Origin: UBA11606 sp039188975
GTDB lineage: Bacteria; Actinomycetota; Acidimicrobiia; Acidimicrobiales; Aldehydirespiratoraceae
Direction: 5' to 3'
NCBI GenBank assembly: GCA_039188975.1
Contig: JBCCYT010000002.1
Coordinates: forward strand, 1-64,000
Length of the DNA stretch: 64,000 bases
The notes under the pieces were generated by a model. The model made no database searches. It was not told where the DNA came from and saw nothing but the letters and a program-made list of their open reading frames with translations. Every line of letters starts with the position of its first letter. Position 1 is the stretch's first letter. Below, piece by piece: positions 41,207-51,148 of the stretch. The translations under genes and the position numbers were made by a program.

Positions 41207-42030
41207 CGGGGATCCTCACCCTGGTCGCCACCCCGATCGGTAATCTCGGCGACCTCTCGCCGCGCGCCGTCGAGGCGTTCGAGGCGGCTGATCTGGTGTG
41301 CTGTGAGGACACGCGCCGCACCGGGGCGCTGCTCAAGCACGTCGGCGTGCGGGTGACCGAGCTTCGACGTCTCGATGATCACACCGAGCACGACACGATT
41401 CCGATGCTGCTCGATCGATTGCGAGCCGGGGCCCAGGTCGTCTTGGTGAGCGATGCAGGAACTCCCGGCATCAGCGACCCAGGTGAACGGCTCGTCGCCG
41501 CGGCGGTCGACGCCGAGCTGAGGGTGACGACCGTGCCCGGGCCGGTGGCGGCGATCGCCGCGCTCGTCTCCAGCGGCCTCCCGAGCGGACGCTTCGTATT
41601 CGAGGGATTTCTCGCTCGGAAGGGCCGCGACCGGACGGCCCAGCTCGCCGCGATCGCGGCGGAGACCCGCACCACCGTCTTCTATGAGTCTCCCAACCGG
41701 GTTGCGGCGACCTTGGCGTCGCTCGCAGAGATCTGCGGTCGCGAGCGACGGGCGGTTGTGGCGCGAGAGTTGACCAAGCTTCATGAGGAACTGCGTCGTG
41801 GTCCGCTCGACGAGCTCGCTGCGTGGGCGGCTGGCGGCGTGAAGGGCGAAGTGGTCGTGATCGTTGCCGGCGCCGACGCGCCGGCTGAGCTCGACGACGA
41901 TGCGCTTCGTGACCGGCTGCGAGCCGCGCTCGACGCAGGCTCGAGCCGGCGTGACGCCATCGATCGGGTTGCGGCGGAGACAGGGGCGCGGCGGGGCCGG
42001 ATTTACGACGTGGCGTTGGATCTGGGGTAG
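41203..42030 (+). CDS. rsmI: 16S rRNA (cytidine1402-2'-O)-methyltransferase
   Basis: This 275-residue SAM-dependent enzyme of the tetrapyrrole methylase fold methylates the ribose of C1402 in the ribosomal decoding centre. Motifs are LVATPIGNLGDLSPRAV at the N-terminus, CEDTRRTGALLKH, VSDAGTPGISDPG and FYESPNRVAATL, all diagnostic. The GTG at 41203 overlaps the DUF192 stop. The C-terminus has a short helix-turn-helix-like region (GSSRRDAIDRVAAETGARRG), common in actinobacterial RsmI. Confidence 0.95.
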   Translation: MTGILTLVATPIGNLGDLSPRAVEAFEAADLVCCEDTRRTGALLKHVGVRVTELRRLDDHTEHDTIPMLLDRLRAGAQVVLVSDAGTPGISDPGERLVAAAVDAELRVTTVPGPVAAIAALVSSGLPSGRFVFEGFLARKGRDRTAQLAAIAAETRTTVFYESPNRVAATLASLAEICGRERRAVVARELTKLHEELRRGPLDELAAWAAGGVKGEVVVIVAGADAPAELDDDALRDRLRAALDAGSSRRDAIDRVAAETGARRGRIYDVALDLG

Positions 42031-42093
42031 CTCGGCGCCGTTCGGGGGAGCCGGCGGTGGCGAGATATCCCCAGGCGTGTCACACCCCCTCCG

Positions 42094-42099
42094 TAGTGT
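42094..42099 (+). promoter_or_regulatory. -10 element (TAGTGT) for rmuC
   Basis: TAGTGT lies 7 nt upstream of the ATG at 42107. Confidence 0.45.
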
Positions 42100-42106
42100 C
42101 GTGGGT

Positions 42107-43492
42107 ATGGAACCTGTGCTCGTGATCTCACTGCTGATCGCCTTCCTTGCTGTCGCTGCCCTCGGCGCCGGCACGGCCCTCTTTGTCGTACGGAGTCGCA
42201 CTGCGGCTGAAGGTGAGACGGTGCAGCGCTTGGCGGCCGAGCTCGCCGCTCGCCACGACGCGCAGGTCGACGGTGTCGTCGAGCGGGTCGTGTCGGTGGC
42301 CGGTGACAGCTTCGACAGCCGATTGCAAACCGGCACCGCTGAGCTCGAGCATCGTCGCCAAGCCATCGACGACCGGCTTGAGGGAGTCGTGAAGTCGTTG
42401 GCCGACAAGGTCGACTCCGTCGACAAGCTGGTTGCCGAGCGTGTCGGTGGCATGTCGGACACCGTTGGGGAGCGAGTCGGCGGGATGTCCAAGAGCCTGG
42501 GTCACCAGGTCACCACGATGAATACCGAACTCGGGCAGCTCCGGATGCTCGTCGGGCAGCTGCAAAAGGAGCGGGCCCAGCAACACGGTCAGTTCGTCGA
42601 GTCGCTCGAAGCCGCCACTCGCCAGCAAAAGGTGCTGGCCGAAACCACCCAGCATCTCCGTGAGGCGTTGGCGAGCCCTCAGGCGCGGGGGCAATGGGGC
42701 GAGCGGATGGCCGAGGACGTGCTGCGCTCGGCCGGGATGCGTGAAGGCATCAACTACCGCAAGCAACGAGCGATCGAGGGCGGCACCCGGCCCGATTTCA
42801 CGTTCCTGTTGCCCGACGATCAGCACCTTCACATGGACGTGAAGTTCCCGGTCGCGAACTATCTGCGCTACCTCGAAGCGCCGTCCGATGCCGAGGCCGC
42901 CATCTTGCGCGACCGCTTTCTCAAAGATGTTCGGGAGCGAGTCAAGGAACTCCACGGCCGCGGCTATGCGGCCTCCGATACGACGGTTGGGTACCTCCTG
43001 TTGTTCATCCCCAACGAGAGCGTGTACGGCTTCATCCACGAAAACGACACCGCACTGCTCGATGACGCCCTCGGCAAGAAGGTCGTCCTGTGCTCGCCGA
43101 CGACACTGTTCGCGGTCCTCGGTGTCGTGCGCCAGGCGATGGACACGTTTGCCGTCGAACGCAAGACCGACGAGATCTTGCAGGTGCTCGCCGGTTTCGG
43201 TGCCCAGTGGTCGAAGTTCTCCGACCAGGTCGACAAGGTCGAACGGCATCTGGCGACGCTGACCAACAGCGTCAACGACCTGGCCGGACCGCGTCGCAAT
43301 CAGCTCGAGCGTCAGCTGAGCAAGATCGAGACGATCCGGGCGCGCTCGATCGATCCCGGCGCGAACACCGACCACCACGCGTCACCGGACACTCCCGCGG
43401 CATTGCCCGCCCAGACCGACGCGTCCGCCGACGCGTCGACCGACGGCGCGCTGCCGTTCCTTCGCGAGGTCACCGACCGTAACGCGAGCTGA
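42107..43492 (+). CDS. rmuC: DNA recombination protein RmuC family
   Basis: This 461-residue protein has an N-terminal membrane helix (PVLVISLLIAFLAVAALGAG), a long coiled coil (residues about 35-200) and the RmuC nuclease-like domain: RGQWGERMAEDVLRSAGM, RPDFTFLLPDDQHLHMDVKF (the D-x-K core of a restriction-like fold), and PNESVYGFIHEND. RmuC limits inversions at short repeats in E. coli. A duplicated VGERVGGM in the coiled coil (GGMSDTVGERVGGMSKSLG) is a small internal repeat. Confidence 0.9.
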   Translation: MEPVLVISLLIAFLAVAALGAGTALFVVRSRTAAEGETVQRLAAELAARHDAQVDGVVERVVSVAGDSFDSRLQTGTAELEHRRQAIDDRLEGVVKSLADKVDSVDKLVAERVGGMSDTVGERVGGMSKSLGHQVTTMNTELGQLRMLVGQLQKERAQQHGQFVESLEAATRQQKVLAETTQHLREALASPQARGQWGERMAEDVLRSAGMREGINYRKQRAIEGGTRPDFTFLLPDDQHLHMDVKFPVANYLRYLEAPSDAEAAILRDRFLKDVRERVKELHGRGYAASDTTVGYLLLFIPNESVYGFIHENDTALLDDALGKKVVLCSPTTLFAVLGVVRQAMDTFAVERKTDEILQVLAGFGAQWSKFSDQVDKVERHLATLTNSVNDLAGPRRNQLERQLSKIETIRARSIDPGANTDHHASPDTPAALPAQTDASADASTDGALPFLREVTDRNAS

Positions 43493-43544
43493 TCGGGGCG
43501 ACCGGCAACACGGGAATACCCCGTCGGCATCGATGCGTCACCGG

Positions 43545-43550
43545 TACCCT
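43545..43550 (+). promoter_or_regulatory. -10 element (TACCCT) for metG
   Basis: TACCCT lies 7 nt upstream of the GTG at 43558, suggesting a leaderless metG-tatD message. Confidence 0.5.
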
Positions 43551-43557
43551 CGAAGGT

Positions 43558-45213
<1,656 letters not shown>

Positions 45214-45216
45214 CCG

Positions 45217-45984
45217 ATGCCGTGGGTCGATCAGCACTGCCACATCTCGCCGGGCGCTGACGGGGCGGCGCAGGTGGCTGCTGCTCGTGCCGAACGGGTC
45301 GAGCGGATGATCACCGTTGGATGTGATCTCGACCAGTCGCGGCAGATGATTGCAACGGCGAGCGAGCACGACGGTGTGTACGCCACGGCCGGGGTCCATC
45401 CCCACGACGCAAGCAAGGGCGTCGACGGCATTGCCGACTTGCTCGAACATCCGCTGGTGGTGGCGGTGGGAGAGGCCGGGCTCGACTACCACTACGACAA
45501 CTCACCGCGTGAGCTCCAACGTGGCGTGTTCGCCGAGCAGATCGGGATGGCGAACGAACGGTCGATGCCGCTGGTGATTCACACCCGCAGTGCGTGGGAC
45601 GAGACCTTCGAAATCCTCGACCGAGAGGGAACGCCTGATCGAACCGTCTTCCACTGCTTCACCGGCGGGCCCGACGAAGCACGCGAGTGCCTCGATCGTG
45701 GTGGCATCGTGTCGTTCTCGGGGATCATTACCTTCCCGAGCGGCCAGGATCTGCGTGACGCGGCGGCACTCGTCCCCCTCGACCGATTGCTCGTCGAAAC
45801 CGACTCGCCCTATTTGGCTCCGGTGCCCAACCGGGGGAAACCCAACCAGCCAGCGTGGGTGCCGCTCGTCGGGGCCGCGGTGGCTGCGGCCAAGGGCCTC
45901 GGTGTGGACGACGTCGAAGCCGCAACCTGGGCTACTGCAGCGGCGTTCTACGGCCTCGACGAGGTTGACGCCGCCGCCCGGTAG
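45217..45984 (+). CDS. tatD: TatD-family metal-dependent deoxyribonuclease
   Basis: This 255-residue TIM-barrel hydrolase has metal-binding DQHCHIS at the N-terminus, AGVHPHDAS, AVGEAGLDYHYDNSPRELQ, HTRSAWDET, FHCFTGGPDEARECL and LLVETDSPYLAPVP. TatD enzymes are 3'-5' exonucleases or deacylases. It is 3 bp from metG and likely co-transcribed; metG-tatD-rpf-rsmA-ispE is a conserved actinobacterial order. Confidence 0.93.
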   Translation: MPWVDQHCHISPGADGAAQVAAARAERVERMITVGCDLDQSRQMIATASEHDGVYATAGVHPHDASKGVDGIADLLEHPLVVAVGEAGLDYHYDNSPRELQRGVFAEQIGMANERSMPLVIHTRSAWDETFEILDREGTPDRTVFHCFTGGPDEARECLDRGGIVSFSGIITFPSGQDLRDAAALVPLDRLLVETDSPYLAPVPNRGKPNQPAWVPLVGAAVAAAKGLGVDDVEAATWATAAAFYGLDEVDAAAR

Positions 45985-46031
45985 CGACGGCGGACTCCAC
46001 ACCCGACATTGCAATTGTGTTACGACGAACC

Positions 46032-46037
46032 TAGCGT
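46032..46037 (+). promoter_or_regulatory. -10 element (TAGCGT) for the Rpf-like gene
   Basis: TAGCGT lies 6 nt upstream of the ATG at 46044. Confidence 0.5.
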
Positions 46038-46043
46038 TTCTGC

Positions 46044-46784
46044 ATGGTTCGAGGAAGAGCGCCCCGCCGTGTTGCGGCTGCCGTGAGCAACGCGATCCTC
46101 GTCGTCTCACTGCTTGGGACCGCGGTCGTCGCCGCCCAACCCGTACCCGAACAGGTCGATATCACCGGGTTCAGCGCACGAGCGGCGGCCTGGTCCGTCG
46201 CCAATGTCGCGCATCAGCAGGCCGCGACCGAACGAGCAATCGCGCTTGGCGAGGAGGCCGCGGCCGAGGAGGCGGCGCTCGCCGCGGTTGCTGCAGCTGC
46301 CGCAGCAACGACGACGGCGCCCCCCACCACGACCACGACCACGACCACCGCGCCCGCATCGACCACGACTGCGGCCCCAACGACCACCGCGGCCCCGGCG
46401 ACGACGGCGACGCCACCGACCGCGCCGGTCGCGGATGAGCCGGCGGCCGATCAGGCCGCCGCCGATGAACACCTTGACGAAGCACCGGTGTCCTCCACCA
46501 CGACCGAAGTCCCGGCCAGCGGTCCGACCGCCGAGCAGTGGGAGGCGCTGCGCCAGTGCGAATCGAGCGGCCGCTACGACGCGGTGAGCCCCAATGGCCG
46601 CTACCGGGGTGCCTACCAATTCTCTCAGGCGACCTGGGACTGGGTTGCCGGTTGGGCGAACGCCGCGCTGATTGGGGTTGATCCCGCGTCGGCGTCGGTC
46701 GCTGATCAAGACGCTCAGGCCCAGGCGCTCTATGATCGCCAGGGCGCTCGCCCCTGGCCTCACTGCGGCAGGTACTTGCCGTGA
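46044..46784 (+). CDS. Resuscitation-promoting factor-like transglycosylase
   Basis: This 246-residue secreted protein has a signal peptide (ILVVSLLGTAVVAAQ), an Ala-rich helix, a long Thr/Pro/Ala low-complexity linker (residues about 90-150) and a C-terminal Rpf-type lysozyme-like domain: WEALRQCESSGRYDAVSPNG with the catalytic Glu, YRGAYQFSQATWDWVAG, and ARPWPHCGRYL. Two Cys would form the domain's disulfide. Rpf proteins cleave peptidoglycan and help regrowth. It lacks DUF348/G5 domains present in some RpfB proteins encoded at this locus in other actinobacteria. Confidence 0.9.
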   Translation: MVRGRAPRRVAAAVSNAILVVSLLGTAVVAAQPVPEQVDITGFSARAAAWSVANVAHQQAATERAIALGEEAAAEEAALAAVAAAAAATTTAPPTTTTTTTTAPASTTTAAPTTTAAPATTATPPTAPVADEPAADQAAADEHLDEAPVSSTTTEVPASGPTAEQWEALRQCESSGRYDAVSPNGRYRGAYQFSQATWDWVAGWANAALIGVDPASASVADQDAQAQALYDRQGARPWPHCGRYLP

Positions 46785-46794
46785 GCCCTCGCGC

Positions 46795-47613
46795 GTGACC
46801 CACTCGCCAACCGAGCTCCGAGCGCTGCTCGACCGGCATGGGCTCTCGGCCCGGCGTGCGCTTGGCCAGAACTTCGTGGTCGATCCCAATACCGTCCGTC
46901 GAATCGTGGCGCTCAGCGGTGCTGGCGACGGTGATCCCGTCATCGAGATCGGTCCGGGCTTGGGGTCGCTCACCTTGGCGCTCATCGAGGTGGGCGCATC
47001 GATCACCGCGGTCGAGATGGATACCGAACTCGTACCGATCCTGCGCGAGGTCGTCGCCCACGGCGACGTGACGATCGTCGAGGGTGATGCTCAGCACGTC
47101 GCCTGGGACGATGTGCTGGCCGACCATCCGGCTTGGAGGCTTGTCGCCAACCTTCCGTACAACGTCGCCACACCGCTCATCCTCGATCTGTTGCGATCCG
47201 TCCCGCCCATCAGAGAAATGCTGGTGATGGTGCAGCTCGAAGTCGCTGAGCGCCTGGCGGCAACGGTCCCCAACCCAGCGATCGGTATTCCGTCGGTGTT
47301 GGTCGCGTACCACGGCACGGCAACGATCGCGGCTCGCATCCCGCCCACCGTGTTCCACCCGCGCCCTCGGGTCGACAGCGCCCTTGTGCGAATCGTCCGT
47401 CACGAGACGCCACCGATCGCCGCACCGATCGAGACGCTGGAGCCGCTGGTACGGGCGGCGTATCGGCAACGTCGCAAGATGATCCGCAAGTCACTCGCCG
47501 GGCTGGCGAGTGCGGACCAGATGATGGCCGCCGGCATCGACCCACAGGCCCGCCCAGAGACACTGAGCATCGAGTCGTGGGGTCGATTGGCCACCGAGAT
47601 CGGCACCCGCTGA
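46795..47613 (+). CDS. rsmA: 16S rRNA (adenine1518/1519-N6)-dimethyltransferase
   Basis: This 272-residue SAM-dependent enzyme dimethylates two adjacent adenines near the 3' end of 16S rRNA. Motifs include ARRALGQNFVVDPNTVRRIV, VIEIGPGLGSLTLALIE, VEMDTELVPIL and the catalytic LVANLPYNVATPLI (NLPY), and PPTVFHPRPRVDSALVR near the C-terminus. The GTG at 46795 lies 10 bp after the Rpf-like gene. Also called KsgA. Confidence 0.95.
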   Translation: MTHSPTELRALLDRHGLSARRALGQNFVVDPNTVRRIVALSGAGDGDPVIEIGPGLGSLTLALIEVGASITAVEMDTELVPILREVVAHGDVTIVEGDAQHVAWDDVLADHPAWRLVANLPYNVATPLILDLLRSVPPIREMLVMVQLEVAERLAATVPNPAIGIPSVLVAYHGTATIAARIPPTVFHPRPRVDSALVRIVRHETPPIAAPIETLEPLVRAAYRQRRKMIRKSLAGLASADQMMAAGIDPQARPETLSIESWGRLATEIGTR

Positions 47614-47656
47614 TGGCCGCGAGGGGCGTCGGCTCGGCGGCGCGTCGTCCGCGCTC

Positions 47657-47662
47657 TAGCCT
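47657..47662 (+). promoter_or_regulatory. -10 element (TAGCCT) for ispE
   Basis: TAGCCT lies 6 nt upstream of the GTG at 47669. Confidence 0.5.
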
Positions 47663-47668
47663 GCGGCG

Positions 47669-48391
47669 GTGCCGAGCTTTCCCGCGACAACCCTCAACGC
47701 GCCGGCGAAGCTGACGCTGTCGCTGCGGGTGACGGGCGTTCGCGACGACGGCTATCACCTGATCGACGCCGAGATGGTGTCACTCGACTTCCACGACCGG
47801 ATCGAGGTCGCTCCGGGCGATGGGTTGCGGGTTGTGGGAGCACACGGAACCGAAACCGTTGGTCCCGACGTCGACAATCTCGCTCGGCGAGCGCTCGCGC
47901 TCGCCGGTCGCACCGCTGATGTCACCCTGCACAAGAACATCCCCGCCGGTGCCGGCCTCGGCGGCGGATCGTCAGACGCGGCGGCCATCTTGCGCTGGGC
48001 CGGCTTCACCGACCTCGCCGCCGCCGCCCGGTTGGGCGCCGACATCGCGTATTGCCTGGTTGGTGGTCGCGCCCGAGTCCGAGGGGTGGGCGAGATCGTC
48101 GATCCGCTGCCCTTCGTGCCACAAACCCTCACGCTCGTGACCCCGCCGGTCTTTTGCGCGACCCCCGAGGTGTATCGGGTGTGGGATGAACTCGGTGGAC
48201 CGGTCGGGTCGCACGGCAACGATCTCGAGCCGGCGGCCCTGACGGTCGCTCCCGAACTCGCACGCTGGCGCGATGAACTGGGCGCCGCAACCGGCGAACA
48301 GCCGAGGCTGGCGGGCAGTGGAAGTACCTGGTTCGTCGAGGGAGCGTTCCCCGACGCAGGACGGGTCGTCACCACGATCCCCGCGCCGTGA
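47669..48391 (+). CDS. ispE: 4-diphosphocytidyl-2-C-methyl-D-erythritol kinase (compact)
   Basis: This 240-residue GHMP kinase belongs to the non-mevalonate isoprenoid pathway and phosphorylates CDP-methylerythritol. It has NAPAKLTLSLRVTGVRDDGYH, HKNIPAGAGLGGGSSDAAAI as the ATP-binding GHMP motif, IAYCLVGGRARVRGVGE, and AGSGSTWFVEG. At 240 residues it is clearly shorter than typical IspE (about 280-310), with loss mainly between motifs 2 and 3 and at the C-terminus, but all core motifs are present, so it is probably functional. Confidence 0.9.
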   Translation: MPSFPATTLNAPAKLTLSLRVTGVRDDGYHLIDAEMVSLDFHDRIEVAPGDGLRVVGAHGTETVGPDVDNLARRALALAGRTADVTLHKNIPAGAGLGGGSSDAAAILRWAGFTDLAAAARLGADIAYCLVGGRARVRGVGEIVDPLPFVPQTLTLVTPPVFCATPEVYRVWDELGGPVGSHGNDLEPAALTVAPELARWRDELGAATGEQPRLAGSGSTWFVEGAFPDAGRVVTTIPAP

Positions 48392-48454
48392 GCGCGTGGG
48401 ACCGTCGACAGATCAGAGCATCACCAGATGACGGGGGCGCATACGCGCCAGCCA

Positions 48455-48544
48455 TCACTTGCGCTGGTGACGCGTCCTCCGGAGCATCTTCTTGTGCTTC
48501 TTCTTGCGCATGCGCTTGCGGCGCTTCTTGATGAGTGAACCCAT
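48455..48544 (-). CDS. bS22-like small ribosomal protein (AURKAIP1/COX24 domain, 29 residues)
   Basis: A 29-codon gene on the minus strand reads MGSLIKKRRKRMRKKKHKKM and then LRRTRHQRK. It matches the short AURKAIP1/COX24-type proteins of actinobacteria (MGSVIKKRRKRMxKKKHRKxLRRTR...), identified as bS22 in mycobacterial 30S structures. It sits between ispE and tRNA-Gln, antisense to both. A TAGCGT element lies 10 nt upstream of the ATG. Confidence 0.85.
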   Translation of the reverse strand: MGSLIKKRRKRMRKKKHKKMLRRTRHQRK

Positions 48545-48554
48545 ACGGCAGGCG

Positions 48555-48560
48555 ACGCTA
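48555..48560 (-). promoter_or_regulatory. -10 element (TAGCGT) for the bS22 gene
   Basis: TAGCGT on the minus strand lies 10 nt upstream of the ATG at 48544, giving at most a few bases of leader. Confidence 0.35.
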
Positions 48561-48620
48561 CCGGGTTCATCACGGTGTGCCACGCGCCCGGCGACACAGT
48601 CGATACCGTGTGCAGTTCCT

Positions 48621-48694
48621 TGGCCCGTAGTTCAACTGGTTAGAACGTCGGACTTTGACTCCGGATGTTGCAGGTTCGAGTCCTGCCGGGCCAG
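48621..48694 (+). tRNA. tRNA-Gln (anticodon UUG)
   Basis: A full cloverleaf folds: acceptor TGGCCCG with CGGGCCA, D arm GTTC/GAAC, anticodon stem TCGGA/TCCGG around loop CTTTGAC (anticodon TTG), and T arm GCAGG/CCTGC around TTCGAGT. The discriminator base is G at 48694. CCA is not encoded. Confidence 0.95.
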
Positions 48695-48731
48695 CTCAGA
48701 AGTCAATGCCACCGCACGGCGGTTCGCCTGA

Positions 48732-48750
48732 CCGCGCGCTGATCGCGCGG
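48732..48750 (+). terminator. Hairpin downstream of tRNA-Gln
   Basis: CCGCGCG and CGCGCGG form a perfect 7-bp, all-GC stem with a 5-nt loop, 38 bp past the tRNA and just before the prs -10. It probably ends the tRNA transcript; there is no T-run. Confidence 0.5.
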
Positions 48751-48752
48751 GG

Positions 48753-48758
48753 TAGGGT
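48753..48758 (+). promoter_or_regulatory. -10 element (TAGGGT) for prs
   Basis: TAGGGT lies 30 nt upstream of the prs ATG. The transcript would have a short leader with a G-rich ribosome binding region (GGGGG). Confidence 0.35.
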
Positions 48759-48788
48759 CTGGCCCGGGAACCACCGGGGGCTAACGGG

Positions 48789-49775
48789 ATGCAACTTCTC
48801 AACCACAAGAAACTGCACGTCGTCGCGGGTCGAGCCACACAGGCGCTCGCAGGAGAGATCTGCAACGAGCTCGACGTGCGCATGGGCACACCAAACATCG
48901 CCGAGTTCGCGAACGGCGAGATTCACGTCAAGTACGGCGAGTCGATTCGCGGCTCCGACGTGTTCATCGTGCAGACCCACACCGAGTGGGAGGGCGCCTC
49001 GATCAACGACTCCATCATGGAGCACCTGATCATGGTCGACGCTGCGAAGCGAGCCTCTGCGAAACGCATCACTGCGGTTGCGCCGTTCTATGGCTACAGC
49101 CGCCAGGACCGCAAGGCGTCGGGGCGAGAGCCGATCACCGCCCGCCTCATCGCCGACCTGTTCGAGGCGGCAGGGGCCGATCGATTGATCTCGGTCGACC
49201 TCCACAGCGGGCAGATCCAGGGGTTCTTCGACGGCCCGGTCGATCACCTCACCGCGATGCCGGTGCTCGTCGACTACCTCACCGATCTCAAGGGTGACGA
49301 GGACATGGTGATCGTGTCGCCCGATGCGGGGCGCATGAAGGTCGCCGAGCGCTACACGAACCTGCTCGACGCCGACCTGGCGTACGTGCACAAGCGCCGC
49401 TCGACCGAGGAGAAGAACACCGTTGAAGCCAAGGAGATCATCGGCGACGTCGCCGGTCGCTGCTGCGTTCTGATCGATGACATGATCGACACCGGCGGCA
49501 CGATCTGCGCCGCGGCGGACCTGCTGCACGAGTACGACGCCGCTCGGATCATCATCGCCACGACCCATGGCGTGTTCTCTGGTCCGGCGATCGACCGCAT
49601 CAAGAACGCGCCGGTCGAGACGGTGCTCGTCACCGACACGTTGCCGCTCCCGAGCGAGAAACGGGCCGACAAGATCACGGTCCTCTCCGTTGCACCGATC
49701 ATCGCTCAGGCCATCAGTGCCGTCTTCGAAGACACGTCGGTGAGCGAGATCTTCCAGGGGAACCACCTGGCGTAG
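48789..49775 (+). CDS. prs: Ribose-phosphate pyrophosphokinase (PRPP synthetase)
   Basis: This 328-residue enzyme makes PRPP from ribose 5-phosphate and ATP. It contains FANGEIHVKYGESIRGSDVF, the ATP/Mg site VAPFYGYSRQDRKASGREP, VSVDLHSGQIQGFFDGPVDH-type residues (seen as SVDLHSGQIQGFFDGPVDH), and the PRPP-binding CVLIDDMIDTGGTI. PRPP feeds nucleotide, His and Trp synthesis and salvage enzymes such as upp at the other end of the window. Confidence 0.96.
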   Translation: MQLLNHKKLHVVAGRATQALAGEICNELDVRMGTPNIAEFANGEIHVKYGESIRGSDVFIVQTHTEWEGASINDSIMEHLIMVDAAKRASAKRITAVAPFYGYSRQDRKASGREPITARLIADLFEAAGADRLISVDLHSGQIQGFFDGPVDHLTAMPVLVDYLTDLKGDEDMVIVSPDAGRMKVAERYTNLLDADLAYVHKRRSTEEKNTVEAKEIIGDVAGRCCVLIDDMIDTGGTICAAADLLHEYDAARIIIATTHGVFSGPAIDRIKNAPVETVLVTDTLPLPSEKRADKITVLSVAPIIAQAISAVFEDTSVSEIFQGNHLA

Positions 49776-49795
49776 GGGTCTCCTGTCCGCCCCGC

Positions 49796-49801
49796 TAACC
49801 T
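49796..49801 (+). promoter_or_regulatory. -10 element (TAACCT) for rplY
   Basis: TAACCT lies 62 nt upstream of the rplY ATG, so this gene, unlike its neighbours, would have a leader. The leader holds a small GGCCC/GGGCC stem (49810-49824) and TGGAG before the ATG. Confidence 0.35.
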
Positions 49802-49863
49802 TGACCCCTGGCCCACATCGGGCCCCACCGTTCGCACTGCGCCCGTTTTGGAGCCGAATTCTC

Positions 49864-50487
49864 ATGTCTGACCTGCTGCTGAGCGCCGAGACCGGGCGCA
49901 AGGAAGGCACCCGTCCCTCCCGCCGACTCCGTCGTGAGGGCAAGATCCCTGCCGTGGTCTACGGCCTCGATACCGATCCGGTCGCCATCTCGGTCGACTG
50001 GCCCGAGTTGCGTCGGTGCCTCACCACCGATGCCGGCCTCAATGCGCTGATCACGCTGGACATCGACGGCTCCAGCCTCTTGTCGGTCGTCAAGGACATC
50101 CAGCGGCATCCGACCCGTCGTGACGTGCTGCACGTGGATTTCTTGCGAGTCACCGAAGATCAGCTGATCGATGTCAGCGTGCCTGTCGTGCTGGTGGGCG
50201 AGGCCCGCAACGTCACCATGTACGACGGTATGGTCGACCAGTCGATGTACGAGATGACGATCTCGGTCAAGCCGACGTCGGTTCCCCAGCAGATCGAGGT
50301 CGACGTCACCGAGCTTGAACTCGGCGAGACGATCAAGGTCGAAGACGTCGATCTTCCCGATGGTGCGTCATCGCCGATGAACCCGGGTGAGACGGTCGCC
50401 ATCGCGCTGATCACCCGCTCGACTCGTGAGGCGATTCGCCGGGCCGAGCAGGCCGAAGCGGCCGAGGCTGAAGAAGCCGAGGGCTGA
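49864..50487 (+). CDS. rplY: 50S ribosomal protein bL25, long (CTC) form
   Basis: This 207-residue protein binds 5S rRNA. The N-terminal L25 domain has GRKEGTRPSRRLRREGKIPA and AVVYGLDTDPVAISVD; the C-terminal TL5/CTC domain follows (VPVVLVGEAR, IEVDVTELELGETIKVEDV). An acidic Ala/Glu tail ends the protein. The ATG at 49864 is chosen to begin the L25 domain. prs-rplY-pth is a common order. Confidence 0.94.
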   Translation: MSDLLLSAETGRKEGTRPSRRLRREGKIPAVVYGLDTDPVAISVDWPELRRCLTTDAGLNALITLDIDGSSLLSVVKDIQRHPTRRDVLHVDFLRVTEDQLIDVSVPVVLVGEARNVTMYDGMVDQSMYEMTISVKPTSVPQQIEVDVTELELGETIKVEDVDLPDGASSPMNPGETVAIALITRSTREAIRRAEQAEAAEAEEAEG

Positions 50488-50508
50488 GCCCTCCCGGCCT
50501 GACCTCCC

Positions 50509-51120
50509 ATGGTCCGGTCCAACCGCGAACGATCTGCGACACCGGTTGATCTGGTTGTCGTCGGGCTCGGGAATCCGGGTGACGACTACGCCCAGACACG
50601 GCACAACGCCGGCTTTTGGGTCGTGGATGAGCTGGTGCGTCGACACGGCGGCAAGCTCCGCCGGGGACGCCGTGATCACGCCGAGAGCGACGTGTTGCGG
50701 CTGGGCGATCGGCGGGTCGTCGTGGCCCAACCGACCACGTTCTACAACGAGGCTGGCCGCGCGGTTGGCGCCTTGCTCAAGAAGCACGGCATCGTCGACC
50801 ACAGCCGACTCGTGCTGGTGCATGACGAGCTCGATCTGCCGGTCGGTCGGATGAAGCTCAAGTTCGGGGGCGGCCTCGCAGGCAACAACGGCCTCAAATC
50901 GGTTCGGGCCCACCTGCGTAGCGAGGACTTCTCCCGGGTACGGGTCGGGGTCGGAAAGCCTGCGTCGGGCACGGTCACCGGCCGTGACTGGGTGTTGAAG
51001 CGACCCGCTCGCGCCGAACGCCCAATCCTCGAGCAGGTCGTGGCCGATGCCGCCGATGCGCTCGAATACCTCGCCGGGACCGACATCGAGGCGGCGATGA
51101 ACCTCTACAACCGATCGTGA
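50509..51120 (+). CDS. pth: Peptidyl-tRNA hydrolase
   Basis: This 203-residue enzyme recycles peptidyl-tRNA released from stalled ribosomes. LVVVGLGNPGDDYAQTRHNA carries the conserved Asn and the catalytic His, followed by QPTTFYNEAGRAV, LVLVHDELDLPVGRMKLK with the active-site Asp, and GGLAGNNGLKSVRAHL. The start at 50509 gives a 14-residue extension before the core; a later start cannot be excluded. Confidence 0.95.
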   Translation: MVRSNRERSATPVDLVVVGLGNPGDDYAQTRHNAGFWVVDELVRRHGGKLRRGRRDHAESDVLRLGDRRVVVAQPTTFYNEAGRAVGALLKKHGIVDHSRLVLVHDELDLPVGRMKLKFGGGLAGNNGLKSVRAHLRSEDFSRVRVGVGKPASGTVTGRDWVLKRPARAERPILEQVVADAADALEYLAGTDIEAAMNLYNRS

Positions 51121-51148
51121 CCGCACCATCTCCAACCAAACCCACACC

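Noticed and set aside
46310..46500. ACC/ACG-rich stretch as a tandem repeat or variable-number locus
   Set aside because: It is the codon pattern of the Thr/Pro/Ala linker in the Rpf-like protein; the units are irregular.
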